From Chlamydiota bacterium (GTDB lineage Bacteria > Chlamydiota > Chlamydiia > Chlamydiales > Rhabdochlamydiaceae): DNA of 22,677 nt. The stretch is taken from the NCBI GenBank assembly GCA_023269365.1, contig JAHFTN010000007.1:1-22677 (forward strand), written 5' to 3'. Shown in pieces: positions 5,912-14,400 of the stretch. Within the stretch, counting starts at the first letter, position 1. Each line of letters begins with the position of its first letter. The notes beneath the pieces were generated by a model. That model was not told the origin of the DNA, ran no database searches, and saw nothing but the letters and a program-made list of their open reading frames with translations. A program made the position numbers and the translations under genes.

Positions 5912-8900
5912 CTACCTTGTGTCTACAAAGTTTCCCTCATTATCAAATACGTAATGGGTTTTAATTCCATCATTTGTCTCTGGTCGAACGATTCTAATAT
6001 TATCATCTCTATCCAGCGTTTCATGCCATGTTCTCTTCAATCCTTTTTCCGGATCCCATTCCCTGACTCGTCTTCTTCCAACCATTTCTCCATTCTTCAT
6101 GGGAGATTTTAATTCTCCATAATACCTGATCTTGTTGTTTTGAAGTTGACGGTATCCCTGTGAACCATATTTTTTTAGTTGAGTCAAATGCATATTTAAT
6201 AAGGCATCTTGAAAAGATTCAACTCCACAGATTGGCTTTCTCATATCCGTAATTTTTGTCACAGCCTTGGAGAGTTTCTCAAGGTTAGCAACACTTTTTG
6301 TTGCCCCGTATCCAGAGAAAAACCCTTTCTGCGCCAACGAGTAGGCTCCTTTGGCCAGACTGACAGCTCCGAGCGCTACCGTCCCTAGCTCCAGCCCGCT
6401 GCTTACTCCAGAGCGCAGGGTGCGGTAGACTTCGTGGCTGCTGTTGCCAGGGAGAGCGCGGTGCATCCAACGCTCTCCTGCCTCGTGGAAGGCGGTATTT
6501 GAGCGCTGAAGAGCATTCCAGTCTTGGGAAAAACTGCTTTTTCCCCTTGCCCAATTCATCGCCCGTAGTGGGGTCGTAAGTCCCCATCCCATTGTCGAGA
6601 CAGCGGATGCTGTTTGTAGAGCAAAATGCCCAACGCCGTGAGCAGCTCCAATGCTCATCTGTTTCATATCCTCAGAAGAGTTAAGGGCAAACAGCCCATA
6701 AAGATCGTGATGAGTCAGGGGAGCATTGAAAACGTAGGCATATAGATTGGGCCCAACATCCAGGCCCAGCGGGTCGGGAGTGAGCCAGCGACCATAAGAA
6801 GGAAGATAATAGCGCCTGCCAAAATAGATAAGCCCCGTCTCATCATCGATGCGCTTAGAAGAAAAACGCCAGGGATTCGATAGAGAAGGTGGTTTTGTTT
6901 CTTCCCCAAAGGCTGTGTAGTGGGTGTGTTCACAGGTGTGGTCGGAAAGGGAAACGAGAGTGGCAACATTGCCGTATAGGTCGTGTAGAGGCGCGAAGAC
7001 TTTTCCTCGAAGTTCAATAGCAATGGCAGCTCCTATCTCTGCTTGAGGGGTCCTTCCAAAAATACGCAGCTCTTGGATTTCGCCTAAAGCATGAATAGAT
7101 CCCATCTCATTTTGGCCGTCGTAGAGGAAGAAGAGTTCCTGGGCAAGGGACCAGGAGCCCTCTTCAAGATTATAGACCCTTTTCGAGAGGCGACGATGGT
7201 AAGAATCGTAAGTGAAGAGGAGTTTCGTAGTGCTTTTTTCAACACTGATTAGGCGATCAAAAGCATCATAACTGCAGCGAACTCCCTTCATAGCACGCGG
7301 ATTACCCTCTGCATTATACTCAAATTCTGAAGGGAACTGGTTGAGGGCGTTTATCGAGTAAGAGGCTGCATCTTTTCTCAAACGATTATATAGGGCGTCA
7401 TAAGTGTAAACGTGCTCTTTTTCGGCCGTAAGCTGGTAAAGATCGTCGTAGGTGTATGTAAAGGACTCTTTGTTAAGCTGGGATTGTAAGACATTGCCCA
7501 CAGCATCATATTTTAAAATAGCATGGGTGAGATAGGGAGAGCGCAGGGTAGTAGGACGTCCTGCAAGGTCATAGCCTCGAGTCGTCGTCCCTAAATTACC
7601 AATTAACTCTTGCGAAAGAGAATTTTGGGCTAAATCATAAGCGCTGTACACATGGGTATAGGTGGAACGACCAGAAGAGTCACAGCGCGTTACTTTACGC
7701 AAATAAAGGGGGTCATAGTCATAGTTGACGAAGGAGCCATCAAAGAGGTCTAGGCGGGTACGATGACCCTGTAAGTCATAGCTGTTTTGAATGAAAATTT
7801 GGTTGGGAAGCTTCTCAATGAGCAAGCGCCCTTTAGCATCATAGGTGCGCGTAAGGGAAGTGTGATGGATAGAGTCGCTACTTTGCAAGAGATGTCCTAA
7901 GCGATTGTGAACATACGTGTAGTGCACTGTCCCATCAGAGGAGATCTGTGAGGCGAGGAATCCCAGAGGATCGTAGGTGTTTGTTAATACGGTGCCGCTT
8001 GGCTTCATCGTTTGAAAAAGTTGGCCTGTCTTCGTGTACGTATACCGCGTAATCTTTTGTTCTGGAGTCCCTGCTGCCTCGGTGAGCTTATAAAGTTGAT
8101 TGAGTGGGTCGTAATCCCACAGCGTGAGCGTCTTCCTTTCTATAGGAAAAAAGAGTGTGGTCTCTTTAGCCGTTATATTGTCATTGCCATCATAGAGGTA
8201 TTTATCGCAGATGAGAAGAGCTGCGCAAGAAGAGTGTTTTTCTATCGATGCAATGAGGTAATGGGAATTAAACCACTCCACAGTTTGAAGACCCAAAGGA
8301 TCGGTAGTCAGGCGGCTGTGGAGCTCATCGTTATAGACTGTCAAAGTGCTATTGCCAAAAGCATCTTCTTGCTCAATTAAACGATTAAAAGGGTCATATT
8401 TAAAACGCTCCGTTGCCTTTTTACCATCGATAAAGCGAGTTACCGAATCTTTGTTGCCAGCTTCATCGTAGGTGTAAAGAATTTTTGATAATAGGCGCCC
8501 CTGTAAATCCTCCTTCCTCTCTTCCACAATACGATCCAAAAGATCATATTCAGTCACAGAGAGCAACTCCCCTTGTTTAACGCTATGTAATCGCCCGAGG
8601 GGATCATATCCATATTCTGAGCGTTCTTCATTAAGTGATTCGGCAATTTTTCTACCAGCTCCATCGTATTCATACTGTGTGGTATTGCCTTCTGCGTCTG
8701 TTTTAGCAATCAGATGGTAAGCATCATAGGTGAAAATCTCCTCTGAGAGGAGTTTCCCTTCAAAGCTCTTGAGTATGGAAATTTTGCGCTTGAATACATC
8801 ATAAGCAAAATGTGTCTCCACCCCATTTTGATCAATCTGTGTGCGCAATGTCCCATCAAGATTATATACGCATTGTTCCCGAGCACCTGAGGGATCCTCG

Positions 8901-11194
8901 ATTAGGAGGGGATCTCCATAAGCATTGTAGGTTGTACAGGTAGTAAAACCTCTTGCATCTGTTCTTGTAATTTCCCTCCCGGCAGCGTCGTAGCTTGATC
9001 TAAGAATCGGATCTGTTCCACATAGAGGAGGAAGATGAGTTTCTATGAGCTGGTTTAAAGGGTCGTAGACATAACGAGTTTTATAACCATGCGGATCAAT
9101 AGTTAAAACCCTGTTGTGTTTTTTGTCGTATTCATGCCGAGTTGTGTGCGTCGATCCCTCTTTTTCTACTTCTGAAGAGACGATCAACCGATTGGAATAG
9201 TCATACTGCATTTCACAGTGAGTTTTACTCCCAAACCCTTGAAAAAATGTCTTGTTGCCAAGCTCATCATAATAGCTGATAGCAGATTGACCAAGAGCAT
9301 TACTCTCTTCTACTAAGTTGCCTTTCTCGTCGTATTTGTAGTTGAGGCAGTAGCAAAAAGTGCCTCTCGAGTCATAGATTTCTTTCTTCCCAATACGACC
9401 TCCGGTCGTATAATAAAAAACTATTTTTTTGAGCAGTTTCTCCTCTCTACCATCCCAGTATCTCTCTTCTATCTCTTGAGGCATATTGATGTAAGGCGCC
9501 CCTGGCTTAGGATGAATAATCTGAATTAAACGTGTCTTAACCTGGCTGAGGTCATTTTTATCAGGCGTGGTCCCATCATCTCTAATTTCTCGAATGAGGA
9601 TCCGATCCCCGTTATATTCGTAAAATTGACGTCTTTTGATCGATCCTTGCTCATAAAAGAATTCTGAAATAGGGAGGTTTGTTCCCGGGAGATACTCATA
9701 GGTCACAACAAGGCCATTCCCTTCCTCTCTCTGCAAAAGAAGATGGCGCCCCTCTTGGGAATATTTGAATTTGCAGACCTTGACTTCCACTCCGTTATCA
9801 ATGGGTAAGTGATTAGAATCCAGCATTAAGGGGGCCCCACATCCACTCAAGTTGCCATAAAACTTTTCCTGAAGAACATTGCCATGACTGTCATAGACAT
9901 AAGTAATCGCATGCAGGGCCTTACGATTTTCATCATAGAGTATTTTTCCCAGCAAATTAGCAGCATCTGGGCCTGTTCCCCAAACAAACTGTGTGCCGCA
10001 ATAAAGAGTCTGCGACGCCGTATGACGATCGATCTGACTTAAGCGGAAGTTTTCATCCCAATAATAATGAGTGGGAACTCCCTCACTATCTAGTACCGAT
10101 GTCATCCGTTTTGACAAGTCGTAGCTAAATCGATGTGTCATCAAGAGAGCACTACTCTCTCCTACAGGAAAGGAAAGATCTCGGACCCGATTTCCCACGA
10201 AATCGTCCTCTCGCGGGTAATAACCCATCTGAAAATTTCTGGCTTGAGGAAGGGAAAAAGTGGTTAAAAGTTGTTTGTGATAATGAAGAGTTTCAAGGGG
10301 AAAATCTGAGGAGATGATTTGGTGCAACTGCCAGCGCCCCTGCTTCTCTGGTTTCCCCTCGTTAATATAGCGATACTGAAGCTTGCGACCATCACTGGTC
10401 TGAATGTCAAAGTCGGCATTGTCTAGGTAAGATTGGCCGTGCTTTTCTTTGAGATGACCGTGATAATGAAATGTTGCTTGCGCATAGGTTTTTTTGCCAC
10501 TGGGATCTGTTGTGCGCATCGCTGTTAGACGCCCTTTATGCCAATCATAGAAAGTTTTGTTTCCATTGGGGAACTCTTCAGAAACTAATAGGTAGTTATA
10601 AAAGAAATATATTTTTCCTGACCCAAGTGATTCTGGTTTCTGTCCCTCCAGAGCCTTATAAGTCCTGCGCGTTCCATCGGGGCAGACGACAAAAAACTCT
10701 GTCCCCTCTTTATCCATGCTCACATACTGGTTCTTCAGATTGGTGTGAGCCGAAATTTTGCCGCGCGCTGTATTTGTCAGCCCTTGAGCGTCTTTGGTTA
10801 AATTCAAAGGATGAAAGAGATACTGCTGATGGGCTTTGTGTTTTTTCTTTCTATAGTCAGCCTCTTTAAGATCGTAGCGATAGCAGAGAACAGTTCCATT
10901 GGGTTCCCTGACCTTCAATATTCTAACAGGAGGAAGGAGAACTGCGCTGAGATTTTCAAAAAAACACCAAGAGCCTTCCCCCTTTCCACTGATATAACTC
11001 CTTTTTAAGCGCAGAGGCTCTGCTCCCTGAATGATGATATCGTCTTCAAGTGCGTAAAGATCGCCTGTGACGGCATTGACAATCCCCTCAACAAGGGCAC
11101 TGGGTTCGTTTTCCGTTACCGCAACCTGCCCGAAAAGAGCTACTGTCACAAAAAGAAAAAAGAAAAAGAGTTGTAAGCCCGTAAATAACCTCAT
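5912..11194 (-). CDS. RHS/YD-repeat polymorphic toxin with C-terminal toxin-like domain
   Basis: A 1760-aa secreted RHS protein. Residues 1-22 are a Sec-type signal peptide (MRLFTGLQLFFFFLFVTVAL). An N-terminal segment with VNAVTGDLYALEDDIIIQG resembles the beta-structured cap before the RHS shell. Dozens of YD repeats (YDPLNQLIE, YDAAGREITR, YDGAGRKIAES) run from about residue 350 to 1440. The RHS-associated core follows: DDETGLIYFGRRYY (Asp1450/1451), RWLTPDPLGL (Asp1474) and NLYAYVFNAP up to about 1500. Both aspartates expected of the self-cleaving protease are present. The tail (1501-1760) has hydrophobic stretches near 1512-1545 and 1590-1625, then a basic terminal domain (about 1690-1760) with GEMVGRRRVREWDPEKGLKR and TWHETLDRDDNIRIVRPET. 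That domain resembles C-terminal domains of other RHS and contact-dependent toxins. A nuclease activity is my guess; I cannot name the family. The AT-rich 3' end suggests tail replacement. Confidence 0.93.
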   Translation of the reverse strand: MRLFTGLQLFFFFLFVTVALFGQVAVTENEPSALVEGIVNAVTGDLYALEDDIIIQGAEPLRLKRSYISGKGEGSWCFFENLSAVLLPPVRILKVREPNGTVLCYRYDLKEADYRKKKHKAHQQYLFHPLNLTKDAQGLTNTARGKISAHTNLKNQYVSMDKEGTEFFVVCPDGTRRTYKALEGQKPESLGSGKIYFFYNYLLVSEEFPNGNKTFYDWHKGRLTAMRTTDPSGKKTYAQATFHYHGHLKEKHGQSYLDNADFDIQTSDGRKLQYRYINEGKPEKQGRWQLHQIISSDFPLETLHYHKQLLTTFSLPQARNFQMGYYPREDDFVGNRVRDLSFPVGESSALLMTHRFSYDLSKRMTSVLDSEGVPTHYYWDENFRLSQIDRHTASQTLYCGTQFVWGTGPDAANLLGKILYDENRKALHAITYVYDSHGNVLQEKFYGNLSGCGAPLMLDSNHLPIDNGVEVKVCKFKYSQEGRHLLLQREEGNGLVVTYEYLPGTNLPISEFFYEQGSIKRRQFYEYNGDRILIREIRDDGTTPDKNDLSQVKTRLIQIIHPKPGAPYINMPQEIEERYWDGREEKLLKKIVFYYTTGGRIGKKEIYDSRGTFCYCLNYKYDEKGNLVEESNALGQSAISYYDELGNKTFFQGFGSKTHCEMQYDYSNRLIVSSEVEKEGSTHTTRHEYDKKHNRVLTIDPHGYKTRYVYDPLNQLIETHLPPLCGTDPILRSSYDAAGREITRTDARGFTTCTTYNAYGDPLLIEDPSGAREQCVYNLDGTLRTQIDQNGVETHFAYDVFKRKISILKSFEGKLLSEEIFTYDAYHLIAKTDAEGNTTQYEYDGAGRKIAESLNEERSEYGYDPLGRLHSVKQGELLSVTEYDLLDRIVEERKEDLQGRLLSKILYTYDEAGNKDSVTRFIDGKKATERFKYDPFNRLIEQEDAFGNSTLTVYNDELHSRLTTDPLGLQTVEWFNSHYLIASIEKHSSCAALLICDKYLYDGNDNITAKETTLFFPIERKTLTLWDYDPLNQLYKLTEAAGTPEQKITRYTYTKTGQLFQTMKPSGTVLTNTYDPLGFLASQISSDGTVHYTYVHNRLGHLLQSSDSIHHTSLTRTYDAKGRLLIEKLPNQIFIQNSYDLQGHRTRLDLFDGSFVNYDYDPLYLRKVTRCDSSGRSTYTHVYSAYDLAQNSLSQELIGNLGTTTRGYDLAGRPTTLRSPYLTHAILKYDAVGNVLQSQLNKESFTYTYDDLYQLTAEKEHVYTYDALYNRLRKDAASYSINALNQFPSEFEYNAEGNPRAMKGVRCSYDAFDRLISVEKSTTKLLFTYDSYHRRLSKRVYNLEEGSWSLAQELFFLYDGQNEMGSIHALGEIQELRIFGRTPQAEIGAAIAIELRGKVFAPLHDLYGNVATLVSLSDHTCEHTHYTAFGEETKPPSLSNPWRFSSKRIDDETGLIYFGRRYYLPSYGRWLTPDPLGLDVGPNLYAYVFNAPLTHHDLYGLFALNSSEDMKQMSIGAAHGVGHFALQTASAVSTMGWGLTTPLRAMNWARGKSSFSQDWNALQRSNTAFHEAGERWMHRALPGNSSHEVYRTLRSGVSSGLELGTVALGAVSLAKGAYSLAQKGFFSGYGATKSVANLEKLSKAVTKITDMRKPICGVESFQDALLNMHLTQLKKYGSQGYRQLQNNKIRYYGELKSPMKNGEMVGRRRVREWDPEKGLKRTWHETLDRDDNIRIVRPETNDGIKTHYVFDNEGNFVDTR

Positions 11195-11259
11195 CTTATT
11201 TAACCCGATGAAGAAAGTTTATATAGGGAATCAAATCTACACAAGAAGTTATTTAGGTA

Positions 11260-11432
11260 TATACCCAAACAACGTCAAACGTTGGCTTTCCTCAAGAAGT
11301 TGCCCTGAATTTGGCCCAGGCGAAGCCGACATCGAAGCAGCTCAACTCGAATGAGTTGGGCGATGCAGATGGGACCGAATTCAGTGGCTAACGACGCTGA
11401 GGAAAGCCAACGTTTGAAGTTGTTTGGGTATA
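11260..11432. repeat. 173-bp palindromic MITE-like element between the divergent RHS genes
   Basis: The ends are near-perfect inverted repeats of about 35 bases (tips TATACCCAAACAAC and its complement), with one mismatch in the first 35. Inside, a second imperfect arm pairs GCCCTGAATTTGGCCC with its counterpart near 11371-11390, and CAACTCGAATGAGTTG forms a central stem, so the element can fold almost end to end. It codes for nothing credible. A degenerate copy lies at 3348-3487. TA-type ends suggest mobilisation by a TA-targeting transposase. It lies 65 bases from the left RHS start and 49 from the right one, so it must overlap or border both promoters. Confidence 0.8.
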
Positions 11433-11452
11433 GCAAAAAAGTCGAGGCTTGT

Positions 11453-11469
11453 GACACAATCGCTGTGTC
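11453..11469 (+). promoter_or_regulatory. Inverted repeat in the leader of the right RHS gene
   Basis: GACACA-ATCGC-TGTGTC is a perfect 6-base inverted repeat, ending 12 bases before the start codon and just upstream of the GAGG at 11475-11478. It could be an operator half-site pair or a small leader hairpin affecting translation. No other copy was noticed in the window. Confidence 0.3.
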
Positions 11470-11481
11470 TGTGCGAGGTCT

Positions 11482-14400
11482 ATGCAGCGGATTTGCATCT
11501 TCTTGCTTCTTTTGCCCCGTCTTTTGTGTGCTTCATCCGATCTTCTCTTTTCTGAAGAAGAGGATCCAGCTCTTTATCATCATGTTAATGTGATCTCGGG
11601 GGATTTAACCCTTTGTTTTCAAGATCTGCAAATTCCAGGTGCGGTTGCCCATTCCCTGGTGCGCACCTACACGAGTGGTGATGCTTTACATCAGGCGTCT
11701 GGCGAGAAGTCTAATCATAAAGGAATCTATTACAGCTGGCGGATGGAAGGAGGATGGGAACTGATCCCTCATGCCAAACTCTTTTACGGCGTAACAGGCG
11801 TCTTTGTCAGTAGGTTTACCCTCACGGAGAAAAATGGCTCTGTGCTGCATTACATCCCCAAAAAGGAAGGCGTCTATGAGCCCGTCCCCCCTGAAACGCA
11901 AAATTTGAGCAACTTAAATGCACGGATGAACCCTCAAAATAATCGGCTGCATTACGACAACCATAAACGAGTTGTCATGAACTTAGCCGATGGAGGGATG
12001 AGATTTTATAAAAAAGGGGACGAATATTTTCGCCTTGTAAAAGAGGTCTCCCCTGATCAACAAGAAACCCATTATGATTATCATAAAGAATCCCTAAAAT
12101 CAATCCGCGTCACAAGTCCCAATAAACGGATCACCTTCTCTTCAATCGATTTCGATCTGATCGAAAAACCCAAGGATGATAGGCCGTTTCATTTGAAGGT
12201 GAGTACTTCTGTGGGACAGCTATTGGAATACAGATCGATGACTAGAAAAGAGATTCACTATATCTCACAGGTGGATAGCAACTGCCGCCCCAAAGAATCT
12301 ACTACCTATGTCTCGAGGAGAAAAGGCACGGGCTCGAGGATCAAGAGATTTCATCTGGCAGACCGGCCTCAGTTTGAAGTCGACTATCACGTTCCCTCTT
12401 CCCGCTCTGAGGAGAACAAGCTCCACTCGTATCCTGAGAAAAAGGGGCTGTCGATTGATAAGGTGCAGACTTTGCGAGCGCCCCTTGGAGAGAATGGGGA
12501 ATGGATCCCCTTTGCGCAGTTTTCCTATTATCCATCTCATACTGACGTAAGGGATGTCGATCGACAACTGATCCGCTACCACCACGAATCCCAACGACTT
12601 AACGCGATTGAATATTTTGGGCTTCAGGATAAGTTAGCCTATTCTGTGAAGTTTTATTGGGAAGGACCCCATCTCAAGGGGAAAGTCTTGCTCGATGGGA
12701 AGGGAACGCCTCTATTTTCTAAAGTCTTTACCTATAATGAAGCAGGCAACGTCTCCAAGGAGACATTTTTTGGGAATCTGACGGGAAAAGCATTGTCATC
12801 GTTTACGCTGAAAGAGGGCGGAGTTCTAGAAGGAGCGGAGAGCTATTCTCGGTTTTATGTCTACAATAAGGCTCATCTTGTCGTGGAAGAGAGGGAAGAG
12901 CATGGGCTGACTTTTGCTTATAGATATAAGTCAGGAACGACGCTTATCACCTCTAAGTTCACGCAAGATGGAGGGCAAATTATCAAGCGGGAATTCTTCA
13001 TGTACAATGAAGACAATCTGCTCACCTCTGAAATTATGGATGACGGGGTCAATAGCAAGAAAGACGACTCAACGGGTGTCAAGTACAGACAGATCAAGTC
13101 GTATCAACTGCACCCTTCCAATGGGCTGCCTGTAGAGATGAAAGAGACCTACTTGGAAAAGGGGGAGGAAAAGCTTTTAAGGCGCATCGAGTACACCTAC
13201 TCGTCGCAAAATAGAGTCATCGCCGAAACGCTCTATGATGCGGAAAATGCATTTTGTTACACGATTTACACAGACTACGACAACGCCGGACATGTTCTTT
13301 CTAAGACAACTCCTTCAGGGTATACTAACCGCTATTCTTATGGTCCTCAAGGAGAACTCCTCTCTTCCAAAGAGGAGGGTTCTCTACAAAAATATTATTC
13401 CTATAATCTAGCGCGTGTCGCGACCTCTTGTACAGAAGTTGACTCCCTTTCCCATCAGAGAACGACCCATTCCCGCTATGATGCAAAAGGAAGGTTATTG
13501 CATCAAGTTTCGCCAGAAGGACATACGACATCCCAGCGCTACGATCCCTTTGGGCATTGTGTCGAGACCGTTTTTGCCTCGACCAAAGATGCATGTGATG
13601 AGGAATACCGCCCCACGCTGCATTTCACTTATGATGTGTGCGGCAACCTCGCTTCCACCACCGTGGAGGGAAGGGGGACGAGTGAGACGCTTTATAACGC
13701 CTTTAAAAAGCCGATTCAAGAGATCCAAGCCGATGGGACAATCTTGCGTCACACTTACGACCTTGCAAATCGCCTCATACAAACGATCTATCCCGATGGG
13801 ACATGGGTAGAATACACCTATGATGTTCAACATAGGAAGAAAGAGGAAAGAATAAGAGGGAGCCAGGGGGATCTTTTAGCACAAGAGTCATGGGAATATG
13901 ACACCTTTACCTTGCTCTCTCATACAAAGGCAAACGGCGCCAAAACTGTTTATACCTATGACGGCGCTAGGCGAGTTGTTGCAGAGCAAGTGGAAGATAG
14001 GACGCTGACTTACTCCTACAATGCAGCCGGGTTGCTAGGGAAAAAAGCTCAAGGAGATGTGGCTCACTGCACAACGTATGATAAAGCAAATCGAGTCTTG
14101 CAACAGTGGACAGAAGATAGCTATGGAAGAAAAGAAAATCTTACCACTTTTGCCTACGATGAAGAGGGAAGAAAAATAGGAGGGACGCGCCTCACCTCAC
14201 AAGGAAGTGCACACGACTCCTTTGCCTATGATGCAAGAGGGCGATTCTGCCGTCATACTGATCCTCTGGGGAATTCGACAGAGTTTATTTATGAAGAAGT
14301 GCTCAACGATCTCGGTCAATGGGTCGTGCAAAAGACAACAATCAACCCTATTGGCAATAGGGCCATTGAGACCTATGATGCTCTCGGACACCTTGTATCA

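Noticed and set aside
6285..7023. Minus-strand open frames of about 100 residues inside the left RHS gene
   Set aside because: They lie in alternative frames of a clearly coding RHS core with strong YD-repeat sequence, so they are shadows.
11067..11457. Two open frames sharing YPNN.KRWLSS, one on each strand
   Set aside because: The shared peptide is just the terminal inverted repeat of the palindromic element read from each side, not a protein family.
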